Numbered from the stretch's first letter, positions 33,701-43,503 are shown. The stretch is DNA of 64,000 nucleotides from Kiritimatiellia bacterium (GCA_017527155.1 JAFXQI010000060.1:22215-86214), one strand, 5' to 3'. Notes: generated by a model not told the origin, from the letters alone. Translations and numbers: made by a program.

Positions 33701-36089
33701 CGTCGGTTGAGACGCCGGTGGGGAGCTTCATCTCCACGAAGTCGTTGGTGGAGGCCAGGGCGACGGCGTCCACGACGGCGCCGGCGGCGTTCTTGAGGAT
33801 CAGCATGCGCGGGGCGGTGTCGGAGATGAGGCCGCCGGAGGCGCTCTCGGGGGAGTTGGTGATGGCGAAGTCGCGGTTCTTGGTGGCGGAGCCGCCCGCG
33901 ACGAAGAAGCCGACGGGGTTGCCGAACGGGTCGGTGGCGTTGTCGTTGGAGGGGATGGCGCAACCGGCGGGGAAGGTGCAGCGCCATACGAGGGAGGCGG
34001 ATTTGTTGCGCAGCTCGATGGCCCAGCCGGAGAGGTCGAGGCCGGCGGCGCCGACCAGCTCGACGAATTCGTTGGTGGCGCCGGAGGCCTTGACTTCGTT
34101 GATGAGGACGTCGGTGAGGTTGGTCGCGGCGGCGCTGCCCGGGAAGGTGTAGCTGCGGACGGCGGAGGAGAGGGGGCTCCAGCCGCCGGGGCCGTCGAAG
34201 GCGAGCGAGACGTAGTAGTCCATGGAGCTGCCGGCGGACTGGGCGCCGTTGGTCGCGGCGGAGAGCCAGGCGGTGCCGGCGGCGTTGGTCATCGCGGCGG
34301 TGTGCCAGTCGCTGCCGTCCACGCGGAAGTGCGCCGCCATCGAGAGGTTCGAGGCGAGGACGTTGGGGGTGGCCGTGGCGGAGAAGCGGAAGTCCTCGGA
34401 GGCAAGCGGGGCCATGGAGGCGCCTTCGGCGGCGCGGAGGGAGACGTCGGTGATGGCCGCGTTGGCTTCGGCGACGGCGAGGTGGGAGCCGGGGGTGGCG
34501 TCGGCGGCGGGGGCGATGGTCCACTCGGCGGCGTGCCAGGTGGACATCGGCTCGGTGACGCCGGGGATGCGGGAGGCGGCGGAGTCGGTGTAGTCCCACG
34601 CCTTGCCGGTGCCGTCGACGCCGATGGCGCCGTAGATGTCGTGGACGGCGCCGGCGGCGTTGCGCAGGACGATGGCGTCGTTGCCGTCGGCATAGCCGAC
34701 GTCCTGCCAGACGGCGTCGGGGGCGCGGCCCCAGGCGCGGCGGGCGGAGGCGGTGTCGCAGGCGAGCCAGCAGGCCGCGCCGGCGGCGAGGGTGATTCCG
34801 TCGAGGGCGCGGGTCGCGGCGGCGACGGAGGAGCCGTCGGGGTAGAGTTCGAGGGCGTAGCCGGAGAGGTCGAGGGGGCCGTTGCCGGTATTGCAGATTT
34901 CGACGTAGTTGGCGGAGGCGTTGGCGGCGTTGTGGACCACTTCGGAGAGGATCGCGACCGGGGTCAGGCCGCCGATCTCGTCGATCATGTGGAAGTCGCT
35001 GAAGACCATCAGGTGGTCGGAGGCGTTCGTGCTGGAGGCGGGGTCGGGGAGCGGGCCGGGCTTGCGGAGGCCGGGGGAGGCGGCGGAGTCGTTGGCGGAG
35101 TGGTAGACCTCGGCGACGGGCGCGCCGTAGCTGCTGGCCATGATCTCGGGGCTGAAGAGGATGTAGTCGAGGCGGTAGACGCTGCCCCACTCCGTGACCC
35201 AGTTGGAGGAGGTGCCGGTCTGGAAGGCGGCCACGGGGCGGACGTCGCCGTAGCGCTCGGTGGGGTAGGGGCGGTAGTCCATCGTGACGGAGGCGCGGGC
35301 GTCGTTCGTGACGTACCAGGGGTGGTCGCGGCCGAGGACGAAGTTGGCGCCGGAGCCGAAGGTGCCGTTGGTCTCGTACTTGTGGAACTGGGCGTAGGTG
35401 AAGGAGGCCGGCTGGAAGGTGGAGGCCTCGGACTGGGCGTCCCAGCGGCCGGGGGCGGAGTCGTTGAAGTCGCCGAGGACCACGTACTCCACGTCGTTCT
35501 CGTCCGCGCCGAGGATGCGCTCCTCGACGAATTCGCGGACGCGGCGCGCCTCCAGGCCGCGGTGGATGCGCAGCGGGATGCTCACCGTCGTCGCCGCCGA
35601 GTGCAGCGTGACGACGTGCAGGGGGTTCAGGGCGCCGGGGACCTCGATTTTCGCGTGGATGGGCCAGCGCATGAACTCGACGGCGTCCGGGTCGTGGTAG
35701 TTCTCCTTGACGATGTCCGCGGCCGTGATGGGCCAGACGCTGAAGACGGCCACCTTGTCGCCGCTGGCGGTGGTGCGTCCCGTGCCGGGGTTCTGCATGA
35801 AGGCGCGGTACGGCAGCGGCTTGGGCATCGTGGCGAAAAGGGCCGTGAGCACCGCTTCCTGCGAGGAGGAGACCTCCTGGAGCGCCAGCACGTCCGGCTG
35901 CACGCGCTTGACGATGTTCGAGAAGGCCCCGAGCGTCGCGTCGCCCCCCTTCGACAGGTTGCAGAGGTTCATCGTCGCGATGCGCACGTCCACGGCGCGC
36001 GCCGCGGTGGTCCCGAACAGCAGCAAGGCACACGCCGCCGTTGCCCATGTCCGAACACGATGATGAACACCCTTGGATGGATTCTGCAT
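30798..36089 (-). CDS. Large exported protein: endonuclease/exonuclease/phosphatase, lamin-tail, thrombospondin-3 and Fn3 domains
   Basis: This 1,763-residue protein has a signal peptide (about residues 1-33, core [16 protein letters not shown]). An EEP-type nuclease or phosphatase domain (about 34-385) shows [23 protein letters not shown] (near 205) and a closing SDHLMVF. Two lamin-tail-like domains follow (about 390-560 and 650-800), then calcium-binding thrombospondin type 3 repeats (about 860-937; [15 protein letters not shown]), beta-sandwich repeats including an Fn3-like unit (near 1280), and a C-terminal EF-hand-like segment ([14 protein letters not shown]). EEP and lamin-tail fusions are known in secreted bacterial nucleases that scavenge extracellular DNA. 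The ATG at 36,089 is chosen because a signal peptide follows directly. Confidence 0.8.
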   Translation of the reverse strand: MQNPSKGVHHRVRTWATAACALLLFGTTAARAVDVRIATMNLCNLSKGGDATLGAFSNIVKRVQPDVLALQEVSSSQEAVLTALFATMPKPLPYRAFMQNPGTGRTTASGDKVAVFSVWPITAADIVKENYHDPDAVEFMRWPIHAKIEVPGALNPLHVVTLHSAATTVSIPLRIHRGLEARRVREFVEERILGADENDVEYVVLGDFNDSAPGRWDAQSEASTFQPASFTYAQFHKYETNGTFGSGANFVLGRDHPWYVTNDARASVTMDYRPYPTERYGDVRPVAAFQTGTSSNWVTEWGSVYRLDYILFSPEIMASSYGAPVAEVYHSANDSAASPGLRKPGPLPDPASSTNASDHLMVFSDFHMIDEIGGLTPVAILSEVVHNAANASANYVEICNTGNGPLDLSGYALELYPDGSSVAAATRALDGITLAAGAACWLACDTASARRAWGRAPDAVWQDVGYADGNDAIVLRNAAGAVHDIYGAIGVDGTGKAWDYTDSAASRIPGVTEPMSTWHAAEWTIAPAADATPGSHLAVAEANAAITDVSLRAAEGASMAPLASEDFRFSATATPNVLASNLSMAAHFRVDGSDWHTAAMTNAAGTAWLSAATNGAQSAGSSMDYYVSLAFDGPGGWSPLSSAVRSYTFPGSAAATNLTDVLINEVKASGATNEFVELVGAAGLDLSGWAIELRNKSASLVWRCTFPAGCAIPSNDNATDPFGNPVGFFVAGGSATKNRDFAITNSPESASGGLISDTAPRMLILKNAAGAVVDAVALASTNDFVEMKLPTGVSTDVARGAANYLHCLGAAPAAAAFSLQCPDDIRTGCTDPGLYALPAWSSTNATPGALNKNQTNGALRLARVDTDADGLLDDEDNCPSTANTIQSDIDDDGYGDDCDPDMDGDAVPNEIDNCPAEYNPLQEDYDGDHLGNACDPDFDPAEWEGRTETFFLDFENVTKTRWADTVAFTASGRDWTLSPETLLGSAAGDKRIGERAMRTRTNATLTLTGPLTNGLHILSLFLGRYGSNTGTPDILVEASTNDCATWETYGAIPTSSASSLTNAVLVGLGIPPGAHFRLRSDGGSSSKQVDLDNILLVSRLATEATCELAAEVTVEWNGAVHTNDFYVTPAAAAWTVAYTPDGGTTYTDAPADIGLYTAVVTVQSGPGWDAATFEFPASLAITQPHRDPEILTEEILPTAVSAYLYGYVTPNSDDPLSAVFEWGTTAAFGNKHVADESPVSGTNQLDVGYLAENLLPDTLYYWRLRVGDAVGATRNFTTASLDRPTNAVSAVAATTARLDWTPIDGATNYVLTVYTSDGGGATTDLAIDFQDWTNAPSSSGGWWDYFLSSSVTTQTTASGDWAYLDATLHTNGTSAAASGIGSASTLALDTRGAWLRFPPLDRVTAITVLARCARSTATLKLQASTDGGQTFTDARTFTLTTTTTSNTLAFAAAQPAGTVYRLYLSANRTTYLHDILLTFAGGTQTLLDGMPANCPAPTCLLTNLTASTTYHATVRAQGAGWETEESPVLDFTTTATGAIPVLDIPATLPDFTVGVQDTVTFGISGDPRPAVTVKNSSADGPFSLATNAWDAAAHAGTCTLAYLPAAADRIYGTQTFTVTATNRHGTATAVIPLRIATAEDAFAQWLADRFGATSNAPAFAPAADADSDGMTTWDEYLADTCPTDAASVLKLELRQDLTTATQAVFRFASRTGRWYRLLYRTNLLSAPLTNDLGPGTGADITLRTNLDATWFGTLRVSPAPSSD

Positions 36090-36320
36090 TTCCGGCAACC
36101 TCGTCCCCGTTTCCTTACTCCCCCACGCACGCACGCGCAAGACAATTCGGACGGGGAGGCATGGTACGGACGCATCTCCGGTTTGTGCCCGGTCTCCACC
36201 GGGAGACCTCGACCCAACCGTCCGTTCGCGGGACGCCGCGTGCGTGTGTTTCCTTGTTGCGTCGGGGGAGAGGGTGTGGTAGGTTGTCGCGCGTTTTGCA
36301 AAAGGAAAAGACAGGAATCC

Positions 36321-36545
36321 ATGGCGAAAGAGAATGATTTGGTAACCGTGTCCGGCGAAGTGATCAAGGTGCTGCCGGCGACCATGTACCGCGTGCGCCT
36401 CGACGGCGGGCATGAAATCCTCGGACACATTTCGGGCAAGATGCGCAAGCATTTCATCAAGATCACGACCGGCGACCGCGTCACCGTCGAAATCAGCCCC
36501 ACCGACCTGACCAAGGGGCGCATCACGTTCCGCGAGAAGACCTGA
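36321..36545 (+). CDS. infA: Translation initiation factor IF-1
   Basis: This 74-residue protein is a one-domain OB-fold IF-1 of normal length, recognisable by [34 protein letters not shown] and the end [15 protein letters not shown]-1 binds the ribosomal A site during initiation. AAGGAAAAGACAGGAA lies before the ATG. It is divergent to the large exported gene across 231 bases and is followed by mscL after 64 bases, not by ribosomal protein genes. Confidence 0.97.
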   Translation: MAKENDLVTVSGEVIKVLPATMYRVRLDGGHEILGHISGKMRKHFIKITTGDRVTVEISPTDLTKGRITFREKT

Positions 36546-36609
36546 GCCGGTTTTCCCGAATTCCCGTCCCCTCTGGAAAATCGCCGCCAAGCGGCAAAGG
36601 AGCAACAAC

Positions 36610-36987
36610 ATGAGCATAGCAAGCGAATTCCGCGAGTTCGCCGTGAAGGGCAACGTGGTGGACATGGCCGTCGGCATCATCATCGGCGGCGCGTTCGGCA
36701 AGATCGCCAACTCGCTGGTGGCCGACATCATCATGCCGCCGATCGGCGTGCTGCTGGGCAAGGTGAACTTCACCGACCTCAAGTGGGTCATCCAGCCGGG
36801 CGTTCCGGCGGTCGAAGCGTCGGAAGGCGTGGAAGCCGTGGCGGCGGTGCCCGAAGTGGCCATCAACTACGGGACGTTCATCCAGACGGCGCTGGATTTC
36901 TTCATCGTGGCCGTCGCGGTGTTCCTGCTGGTCAAGGGCATCAACACCCTCCGCCGCAAGAAGGACGCGGCGGACGCCAAGGCCTGA
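36610..36987 (+). CDS. mscL: Large-conductance mechanosensitive channel MscL
   Basis: This 125-residue protein is of usual MscL length. It has the amphipathic N-terminus [20 protein letters not shown], first TM helix ([20 protein letters not shown]) with the conserved P-P-I-G turn, a periplasmic loop (about 55-85) and a second TM ([19 protein letters not shown]) ending in a K-x-RRKK cluster. It opens under membrane tension to release solutes on osmotic downshock. AAAGGAG lies 7 bases before the ATG. coaD follows after 7 bases, so the two are probably co-transcribed. Confidence 0.96.
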   Translation: MSIASEFREFAVKGNVVDMAVGIIIGGAFGKIANSLVADIIMPPIGVLLGKVNFTDLKWVIQPGVPAVEASEGVEAVAAVPEVAINYGTFIQTALDFFIVAVAVFLLVKGINTLRRKKDAADAKA

Positions 36988-36994
36988 TTCCGCC

Positions 36995-37471
36995 ATGAGC
37001 CGCGCCGTCTATGCCGGCACGTTCGACCCCATCACGCTCGGCCACCTCGACGTGGCGACGCGGGCGGCGAAGCGGTTCGACCACGTGACGCTGGCGGTAT
37101 CCGCCGAGTCGCGCAAGAACCTGCTGTTCAGCACCGAGGAGCGCCTGGACCTGGCGCGGCGGAGCCTGGCGCACCTGCCGAACGTGGACGTGCAGCCCTT
37201 CACGGGCTTGCTCGTGGAGTGGGCGCGGGAGCACGGGGAGGGGACGCTGATCCGGGGGTTGCGGGCGTTCAGCGACTTCGAGTACGAATTCCAGATGGCG
37301 CTGACGAACCGCAAGCTGGCGCCGGACGTGGAGACGCTGTTCCTGATGCCCAGCGAGGAATACAGCACGGTCAGCTCGACGCTCGTGCGGGAAATCGCGT
37401 CGCTGCACGGTCCGCTGGAACGGTTCGTGCCGCCGTGCGTCGCGGAAGCACTCCGCGCGAAGCATGCCTGA
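36995..37471 (+). CDS. coaD: Phosphopantetheine adenylyltransferase
   Basis: This 158-residue protein makes dephospho-CoA from 4'-phosphopantetheine and ATP, the fourth step of CoA synthesis. Motifs: AVYAGTFDPITLGHLD (the T/H-x-G-H nucleotidyltransferase site), LIRGLRAFSDFEYEFQMA and the C-terminal STVSSTLVREIA (S-S-T-x-x-R). Length is typical for the bacterial enzyme. It follows mscL by 7 bases and overlaps the DUF523 gene by 8. Confidence 0.96.
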   Translation: MSRAVYAGTFDPITLGHLDVATRAAKRFDHVTLAVSAESRKNLLFSTEERLDLARRSLAHLPNVDVQPFTGLLVEWAREHGEGTLIRGLRAFSDFEYEFQMALTNRKLAPDVETLFLMPSEEYSTVSSTLVREIASLHGPLERFVPPCVAEALRAKHA

Positions 37472-37955
37472 AGCGCCGCTGGCCGTCGTGAGCGCCTGCC
37501 TGCTCGGGCGCGACTGCCGCTACGACGGGCGGAACAAACGGGTTCCGGGCCTGGGGGTGGCGTTGCGGGCCGCCGGCTTCGAGATCCGGCCCCTTTGCCC
37601 GGAGACCGATTCCGGGCTGGGGTGCCCGCGCCCGCCGATGGACCTGCATCCGGTCCCGCCGCCAGACGGTCCCCTGCGCGCGCTGCGGGCCGACGGTACC
37701 GACTGCACGCCCGTCCTGGAGCGCTGGATCGGGGAGACGGTCGCGTCGCTCCGCGTCCGCCCCCCGGCGTTGTGCGTACTCAAGAGCAAGAGCCCCAGCT
37801 GCGGGGTGCGGCCTCCCCGGCCCGGGCTGTTCGCCACCGCGCTGGCCCGGGCGTTCCCGGGGATGCCCATTCTCGATGAAACCGACCCGCTGCCCGATCC
37901 GGACGCGCGGCAGGACAGGCGAACGGGGTGCAAGACGGCCCCCGCTCACTCGTAG
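37464..37955 (+). CDS. DUF523 family protein
   Basis: This 163-residue protein matches the DUF523 (YbbK-type) pattern: VSACLLGRDCRYDGRNKR near the start, RPLCPETDSGLGCPRPPMD and LKSKSPSCGV, with conserved cysteines suited to metal or thiol chemistry. The family's function is not established. The start overlaps coaD by 8 bases. The end overlaps the convergent prepilin-like gene by 10 bases, leaving no room for a separate terminator. Confidence 0.85.
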   Translation: MPEAPLAVVSACLLGRDCRYDGRNKRVPGLGVALRAAGFEIRPLCPETDSGLGCPRPPMDLHPVPPPDGPLRALRADGTDCTPVLERWIGETVASLRVRPPALCVLKSKSPSCGVRPPRPGLFATALARAFPGMPILDETDPLPDPDARQDRRTGCKTAPAHS

Positions 37956-38758
37956 GGGTAGGGGAACCACTCGAGGTCGTTGGCGTCGTCGGGGAAGTCG
38001 GAGTGCTGGCGGACCCAGACATCGTCGCGGAAGGCGACGTGGCCGTCGATGAAGAGGAAGTTGGCGCCCTCGCGTCCGTCGCCGCGGCGGTGGCGCGTGG
38101 TGAGGGCGGTGACGTCTTCGCCGGGATAGCGGCCGGCCTTGCGGTTGGCGTACTGGGGATGGAGGCCGTCGGTGGGGTTCGCGGCCTGGTCGAAGAGGAG
38201 AATCGTGCGGGCAGGGGCTTCGCAGCGGAGCGTGTTGAGATAGGATTCGCCGCCGTGGCGGCCGCCGTAGTCGAAGTCGTAGGAGAGGTAGGAGTTCATG
38301 GCGTAGCTGAAGCCGCCTTCCTTCCGGCGGTTGTAGGAGTAGGCGCCGTCCGCCGCCCAGTGCGCGGCGGGGCACTGCCAGGGATTGCGGGTCGGGCGCT
38401 GCCCCTCGGGGTGGTCGCGCCAGGGCTTGAGCCCCATGTAGGGCGGGAGTTCGTCGACCCAGCTGTGGTCGTGCGGGGATTCGGAGGCGGGGAGGCCGGA
38501 CTTGTCGCTGCGGGTCCGGTCGTCGGTGTGGGGAAAGCGGCCGCCGTGTTCGGCGGCGTAGAGGTGGAAGGCGCTTCCCCAGAGGCGCAGGTTTTCGCGG
38601 CAGGCGGCCGCCTGGGCGGCGGCGCGGGCGCGGCCGAATCCGCCAAGCGCGACCGCCGCCAGCAGCGCGACCAGCGCCATCACCGCCAGCAGCTCGACGA
38701 GCGTGAAGGCGGAGGCGTGCGCGCGATTGGCGTTGACTTGCGGGGTTGGTTCTGCCAT
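37946..38758 (-). CDS. Prepilin-type N-terminal methylation protein (DUF1559-like)
   Basis: This 270-residue protein has a short leader, then AFTLVELLAVMALVALLAAV, the class III signal of type IV pilins and pseudopilins (cleavage before F, Glu at +5). The C-terminal domain has FLFIDGHVAFRDD, typical of the H-X9-DG or DUF1559 group that is greatly expanded in Planctomycetes, Verrucomicrobia and Lentisphaerae. The mature protein is probably an exported pseudopilin-like surface or matrix protein. The ATG at 38,758 is used; a GTG at 38,779 is possible, and neither has a strong ribosome site. Confidence 0.85.
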   Translation of the reverse strand: MAEPTPQVNANRAHASAFTLVELLAVMALVALLAAVALGGFGRARAAAQAAACRENLRLWGSAFHLYAAEHGGRFPHTDDRTRSDKSGLPASESPHDHSWVDELPPYMGLKPWRDHPEGQRPTRNPWQCPAAHWAADGAYSYNRRKEGGFSYAMNSYLSYDFDYGGRHGGESYLNTLRCEAPARTILLFDQAANPTDGLHPQYANRKAGRYPGEDVTALTTRHRRGDGREGANFLFIDGHVAFRDDVWVRQHSDFPDDANDLEWFPYPYE

Positions 38759-38865
38759 AGGGGAGACCGATGTATCCACTTCGGTATATCGGACGCATCC
38801 TATCCCGCCGGCGGCCGGTGCGTCAAGTCCCGTGCGCCGGCGTTTCCGGGAAAGGGGACGTGGCG

Positions 38866-39948
38866 ATGCGCCGTCCGTACAGTTGGCTTGCGATCGGGTT
38901 CCTGTTTGCCGCGGGGGCCGTGGCGGCGCCGCGGACGGCGGTCGACGCGAACGGGGATGCCGTGACGCTGGCCGGTCCCCCGGAGCGGATCGTGGTGGCC
39001 GGGAAGGCGGCGCTGATTCCGTCGGACGCGCTGTTCCTGTTCCCGGAGGGCCGGAAGCACCTGCTGCGGCTGGCGCGGGTGGACCAGGGGATGGGGAATC
39101 TCTTCGCGCTGCTGGAGCCGGGGCTGGCGGCGGAGGGCGGGGTGGCCACGATGCAGAACGGCGGCACCGAGGAGCTGGCGGCGCTGCGTCCGGACCTGGT
39201 GATCGCGAAGACGGCCTCCACGGCGACAGTCGTCGGGAAGCTGCGGCCGCTGGGGATTCCGTGTTTCGCGATGTCGCTGGAAACGCCGGAAGAGTGGCTG
39301 CGGGAGCTGCCGGAGCTGGGGCGTCTGCTGGGCGAGGAAGCCCGGGCGGCGGAGGTGTGCGGGATGATCCGGTCCCGCATGGAAGCGGTGGCGGCGGGCG
39401 TGCAGGCGGCGCTCTCGGCGCCGGGGGCGGTACGACCGCGGGTGCTGGTGCTGCAGGCGTCGGCGGCGGATGGCACGATGTCGTTTTCGGTATCGCCCGA
39501 TGCGTGGCTCCAGACGTGGATGGTCGAGGCGGCGGGCGGGGATCCGGTCTGGAAGGGGACGGGCCTCACGGCGGACGGCTGGAGCAAGGTGTCGTTCGAG
39601 CAGATCGCGGCGTGGAATCCGGATGCCATCTTCTTCGTCTCCTTCAAGGCGCCCGTCGCGCCGTTGCTGGCGGCGGTGGAATCGGACCGCCGCTGGCAGC
39701 TCCTCAAGGCGGCGCGGGCGGGGCGGCTCCGCGCGATGCCGGCGGACCTGGTGGCGTACGCGCAGCCGGTGAGCCGTTGGATCCTGTGCCTGCAATGGCT
39801 GGCGGCGGAGCTGTGGCCGGAGGCGTTCCCGGGGTTCGGCATGGAGGCGGAAATCGCGCGGTTCTACCGCGAGTTCTTCGGCGTGGAAGCGGGGCCCGTG
39901 CAGGACGCGCTTCTCCGGGCCTGGCGTGAATCCTGCCCCGGCGGTTGA
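38866..39948 (+). CDS. ABC transporter substrate-binding protein (TroA/BtuF-like fold)
   Basis: This 360-residue protein has a signal peptide (RRPYSWLAIGFLFAAGAVAA). A metal-chelate-type periplasmic binding protein follows: PERIVVAGKAALIPSDALFL, LAALRPDLVIAKTAS, and IAAWNPDAIFFVSF in the second lobe. This family binds siderophores, haem or cobalamin and delivers them to an ABC permease. AAAGGGGA lies 8 bases before the chosen ATG, and the signal peptide begins there. No permease or ATPase gene lies next to it, which is unusual. It is divergent to the prepilin-like gene across about 107 bases. Confidence 0.8.
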   Translation: MRRPYSWLAIGFLFAAGAVAAPRTAVDANGDAVTLAGPPERIVVAGKAALIPSDALFLFPEGRKHLLRLARVDQGMGNLFALLEPGLAAEGGVATMQNGGTEELAALRPDLVIAKTASTATVVGKLRPLGIPCFAMSLETPEEWLRELPELGRLLGEEARAAEVCGMIRSRMEAVAAGVQAALSAPGAVRPRVLVLQASAADGTMSFSVSPDAWLQTWMVEAAGGDPVWKGTGLTADGWSKVSFEQIAAWNPDAIFFVSFKAPVAPLLAAVESDRRWQLLKAARAGRLRAMPADLVAYAQPVSRWILCLQWLAAELWPEAFPGFGMEAEIARFYREFFGVEAGPVQDALLRAWRESCPGG

Positions 39949-40007
39949 CGGGCCCACGCCCGGCTCCCCGAGATTCCGGCCCTCCCGCCCACCCGCGGCG
40001 AACAGCC

Positions 40008-40058
40008 GGCCTCCCGAACTGCCGAACAACCGGGGGGTCGGGGGGCCGGGAGTTCGGG
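40008..40058. terminator. Possible bidirectional terminator hairpin between convergent genes
   Basis: CCCGAACT (40,013-40,020) pairs with AGTTCGGG (40,051-40,058), with GC-rich loop sequence able to pair further. It lies between the stops of the convergent substrate-binding protein and hydE genes. There is no T-run, so it may be Rho-dependent or not a terminator. Confidence 0.3.
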
Positions 40059-40079
40059 GGCGGGAGGGGCGGGCGGGCG

Positions 40080-41207
40080 TCACGCAGGGGGGTGCGGGGC
40101 GGTGCGGGCGTGGAAGTGGGGGCTGTCGGAGCGGGTGCCGTAGGAGGGGGATTCGCCGATGGTGGCGAGGCGGGCTTCGAGGCAGCCGCGGCAGAGGGAG
40201 GCGTTTTCGTCCAGGCAGGGTTTGTTCGCGTAGAGCTGGTAGCCGCGGCGGTAGCGGACGTCGGTGATGTTCGGCATCAGGACGTTGGCGCCCGCCAGGA
40301 TGCCGCGTTCGCGTCCGTCGGGGGCCAGCGCCTGGAGGGCCGTGGCGGCGGCGATGTTGACGTCGTGGAGGTGGAGGCGGGCGACGGCGACGAGGTTGAG
40401 GCCGAGGGTCAGGGCGGCGGGGGCGGACCATCCGGCGGCGGCGGCTTCGGCGGCGAGCGGGGTGTCGGGGTGGGGGATGTAGGGGCCCATGCCGAGCATG
40501 TCGGCGTCGATGTCGGCGAAGAACCGGATGTCGCGGGCGAGGTCGAGCGGGGTCTGGCCGGGGAGGGCGCACATGACGCCGGTGCCGACCTGGTAGCCGC
40601 AGCGGCGGAGGGCGCGGAGGCATTCGACGCGGCGCTCCCAGGAGTGGGTGGGCGGGTGTAGTTTGGCGTAGAGGGCGGGGGAGGAGGTCTCGATGCGCAG
40701 GAGGTAGCGCGTGGCGCCGGCGGCGCGCCAGCGGCGGTAGGTTTCTTCGGTCTGCTCGCCGAGGGAGAGGGTGACGCCGAGGTCGAGGGGGGCGATGCGG
40801 CGGAGGACGTCTTCGATGAAGGCGGTGTGGGCGGGGGATTCGGTTTCGCCGGACTGGATGACGAGGGAGGCGTAGCCGAGGTCGGCGGCGACATGGGCGA
40901 GGCGGACGATTTCTTCGGCGTCGAGGGCGTAGCGGGCGAGGGCGGCGTTGGAGCGGCGGATGCCGCAGTAGTAGCAGTCCTTGGCGCAGGCGTTGCCGGC
41001 TTCGACGAGTCCTCGCATGGCGATGCCGCGTCCGCAGCAGCGGAGTTTGACGGCGCGGGCGGCGGCGTGGAGGGTGCGCAGGGCCTCGTCGTCGCCGGCG
41101 GGGATGGCGAGGAGGTCGGCAAGGTCGTCGGCCGCGAGGACGCGGGGGGCGGCGGCGGCGCGGTCGAGGAGGGTTTGGAGGTCGCTTGGGGTCAGGCGTC
41201 GGGCCAC
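40080..41207 (-). CDS. hydE: [FeFe]-hydrogenase maturase HydE (radical SAM)
   Basis: This 375-residue protein has the radical SAM cluster motif CAKDCYYCG (C-x3-C-x2-C), preceded by MRGLVEAGNA and followed by IRRSNAALARYALDAEEIV, as in HydE. Further HydE-like blocks are LVIQSGETES, RYLLRIETSSPALYAKLHP and VGTGVMCALPGQT. HydE helps build the organic ligand of the hydrogenase H-cluster. The GTG start at 41,207 overlaps the acyl-CoA synthetase stop by 16 bases and gives the usual family length. HydF, HydG and the hydrogenase are not in the window. Related enzymes such as PylB or BioB were considered; BioB's cysteine context differs. Confidence 0.8.
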   Translation of the reverse strand: MARRLTPSDLQTLLDRAAAAPRVLAADDLADLLAIPAGDDEALRTLHAAARAVKLRCCGRGIAMRGLVEAGNACAKDCYYCGIRRSNAALARYALDAEEIVRLAHVAADLGYASLVIQSGETESPAHTAFIEDVLRRIAPLDLGVTLSLGEQTEETYRRWRAAGATRYLLRIETSSPALYAKLHPPTHSWERRVECLRALRRCGYQVGTGVMCALPGQTPLDLARDIRFFADIDADMLGMGPYIPHPDTPLAAEAAAAGWSAPAALTLGLNLVAVARLHLHDVNIAAATALQALAPDGRERGILAGANVLMPNITDVRYRRGYQLYANKPCLDENASLCRGCLEARLATIGESPSYGTRSDSPHFHARTAPHPPA

Positions 41208-42928
41208 AGTTCGTGGGCGAGTTCGCGGAGCTTGTACTTCTGGATCTTCTGGGAGGCGGTCATGGGGAAGATGTCCATGAAGTGGACGTATTTGGGGATC
41301 TTGAACCAGGAGATCTTGTTGCGGCAGAAGTCGGCGACGTCCTCTTCCTTGAGGTCGGCGCCGTCGGCCGGGATGATGAAGGCCGCCGGCTGTTCGCCGT
41401 ACTTCTTGGAGGGGCAGCCGACGACGGCGACGTCCTTGACGCCCGGCATCGTGCCGAGGAAGTCTTCGACTTCCTTCGGGGAGATGTTTTCGCCGCCGCG
41501 GATGATCAGGTCCTTGAGGCGGCCGGTGATGTAATAATATCCGTCGGCGTCCATGCGGCCGATGTCGCCGGAATGCAGCCAGCCGTTTTCGTCGATGCAC
41601 TGCGCGGTCTGCTCGGGCATCTTGTAGTAGCCCTTCATGGTGTTGAAGCCGCGGCAGCAGATTTCGCCGTCGGTGCCCAGCGGCGCGAGCTGGTGCGTCT
41701 CGGGGTCGATGATCGCGACTTCGACGCCCGGCAGCGCCTGTCCGATGGTCTGGCACTTGCGCTCGATGGAGGGCTCGAAGTAGCGGGTCATGGTCATCAC
41801 GGGGCCGGATTCGGTCAGGCCGTAGGGGTTGGTGACTTCCTTCATGTACATGCGGTCGAAGACCTGCTGCATGCGGTGCACGGGGCAGGCGCTGCCGCTC
41901 ATGATGCCGGTGCGCAGGGAGCTGAAGTCGAAGCGCGGGAAGAGCGGGTGGTCGAGCATGGCGATGTACATGGTGGGGACGCCGTAGACGGCGGTGCACT
42001 TCTCCTTCTCGACGGACATCATCACCTGGATGGGGTCGAACTTCTCGACGAACACCATCGTGGCGCCGTGGTTGACGCAGCTCATCACGCCCAGCACGCA
42101 GCCGAAGCAGTGGAAGAGCGGGACCGGGATGCACACGCGGTCGCGGCAGGTGAGGTTCTGGCAGGCGCCGATCCAGAAGCCGTCGTTGGCGATGTTGCGG
42201 TGGGTCAGCTGCACGCCCTTGGGGAAGCCGGTGGTGCCGGAGGTGTACTGCATGTTGACGACGTCGTTGACGTCGCACTCGGCCTGGCGGGCGAGGTAGG
42301 TTTCCCACGGGGTCTCGACGGCGAGGGAGAGAACCTCGTTGAGCGAGTACATGCCGCGGTGCTTTTCGCCGCCGAGGTACATGACGCGCTTGAGGTGCGG
42401 GTATTTCTCGGAGTGCAGTTCGCCGCGTGGCTGCTGGCGGAGTTCGGGGACGAGGGTGTAGACGACGTCGACGTAGGAGCAGTCGCGGTAGCCGTTGATC
42501 AAGAAGAGGTTCTCCGTGTCCGACTGCCGGAGCGCGAAGTCCATCTCTTGCTCCTTGTAGTTCGTGTTCAGCGGCAGCAGGATGGCCCCGATCTTGGCCG
42601 CCGCGAACATCAGCACGACCCAGTGCGGGACGTTCGTCGCCCAGAGCGCGATCTTCTCGCCGCGCTGGACGCCCATCGCCATCAGGCCGCGCGCGAGGCG
42701 GTCGACCTCCTCGCCGAACTCGTACCAGGTGAGCCGGAAGTCGCGGTCGGCGTACACCACGGCGTCGTTCTCGCCGCAGCGGGCGATGGTCTGGTCGAGC
42801 AGCTGCCCGAGCGTGTACTCGCGCGTGACGGGCAGGTTGTGCCACGGCACGCCGCGCGAGACGCTCTGAGCGAAGGGGGGGCGGTCCGGCGCCGAGCCGA
42901 ACGGGTCGGTGAGTTTGAATGCGCACAT
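41192..42928 (-). CDS. AMP-binding acyl-CoA synthetase
   Basis: This 578-residue protein has the acyl-adenylate motifs in order: YTSGTTGFPKG (about residues 227-237), YGLTESGP, GWLHSGDIG, RLKDLIIRGGENISP and the C-terminal SQKIQKYKLRE with the catalytic Lys. It forms acyl-CoA from a carboxylic acid, ATP and CoA; full length matches medium/long-chain ligases. It follows the XRE-cupin gene by 11 bases and overlaps hydE, so the three form one leftward operon. Pairs of XRE-cupin regulator and AMP-binding ligase are common, suggesting regulation by the substrate or product. Confidence 0.9.
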   Translation of the reverse strand: MCAFKLTDPFGSAPDRPPFAQSVSRGVPWHNLPVTREYTLGQLLDQTIARCGENDAVVYADRDFRLTWYEFGEEVDRLARGLMAMGVQRGEKIALWATNVPHWVVLMFAAAKIGAILLPLNTNYKEQEMDFALRQSDTENLFLINGYRDCSYVDVVYTLVPELRQQPRGELHSEKYPHLKRVMYLGGEKHRGMYSLNEVLSLAVETPWETYLARQAECDVNDVVNMQYTSGTTGFPKGVQLTHRNIANDGFWIGACQNLTCRDRVCIPVPLFHCFGCVLGVMSCVNHGATMVFVEKFDPIQVMMSVEKEKCTAVYGVPTMYIAMLDHPLFPRFDFSSLRTGIMSGSACPVHRMQQVFDRMYMKEVTNPYGLTESGPVMTMTRYFEPSIERKCQTIGQALPGVEVAIIDPETHQLAPLGTDGEICCRGFNTMKGYYKMPEQTAQCIDENGWLHSGDIGRMDADGYYYITGRLKDLIIRGGENISPKEVEDFLGTMPGVKDVAVVGCPSKKYGEQPAAFIIPADGADLKEEDVADFCRNKISWFKIPKYVHFMDIFPMTASQKIQKYKLRELAHELWPDA

Positions 42929-42939
42929 GGCGGGGTTCC

Positions 42940-43503
42940 TCAGAAGGGCTGGAAGACGATGCCGTAGATGGTGGCGGGGGCGTCGCCGGCGGAGCAGACG
43001 CGGTGCTTGACGACGCAGTTGTAGTAGGCCGTGTCGCCGGGGTTCAGCAGGACCGACTCGGTGCCGTAGTCGATGCGCACCACGCCGGCGATGCAGATGA
43101 TCAGCTCCTCGCCCTCGTGCGAGGACAGCGGTTCGCTGGCGCTCGGGGCGAGCTCGATTTTGAAGGGTTCCATGTGGCGGTCGGGCTTGCCGCGTGCGAG
43201 GGAGTGGTAGGTGTAGCCGTCCCGGGCCCTGCCGGTGTGGGTGACGGTCTCGGCCGCGACGTCGCTCGCGCGCGTGATGACCGGGTCCGGCTGGAACTGG
43301 TCGTCCATGAACGTCCCCAGCCGCTGCCCGAGGGCCCGGGAGAGTTTCGTCAGGATGCCGAGCGCGGGCAGGACCTCGCCGGCCTCGACGGCTAGGATGA
43401 GGGCCTCGTCCACGCCGCTGTGCGCGGCGAGATCGGCGGGCGACATCTTCAGCTGCTCGCGGTAGGACTTGATCCGCATTCCGACTTTTTCTCCGGTGGC
43501 CAT
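42940..43503 (-). CDS. XRE-family regulator with C-terminal cupin domain
   Basis: This 187-residue protein has an N-terminal XRE helix-turn-helix (RIKSYREQLKMSPADLAAHS, then VDEALILAVEAGEVLP, about residues 9-65). A cupin barrel (about 110-187) follows with HEGEELIICIAGVVRIDYG and LNPGDTAYYNCVVKHRV. The cupin is expected to bind a small ligand or metal. AAGGAG lies 7 bases before the ATG. Two GTTTC...GAAAC palindromes upstream are good candidates for its operators. It heads the operon with the acyl-CoA synthetase and HydE. Confidence 0.88.
   Translation of the reverse strand: MATGEKVGMRIKSYREQLKMSPADLAAHSGVDEALILAVEAGEVLPALGILTKLSRALGQRLGTFMDDQFQPDPVITRASDVAAETVTHTGRARDGYTYHSLARGKPDRHMEPFKIELAPSASEPLSSHEGEELIICIAGVVRIDYGTESVLLNPGDTAYYNCVVKHRVCSAGDAPATIYGIVFQPF

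Noticed and set aside
30525..36000. Long open frames opposite the large exported gene
   Set aside because: Composition is extreme (Gly/Val- or Arg/Pro-rich), as expected for mirror frames of a high-GC gene, with no motifs or ribosome sites.
40080..42926. A 948-residue fusion of ligase region and HydE
   Set aside because: Only the last 375 codons are real HydE; the preceding part is a shadow of the acyl-CoA synthetase in another frame.
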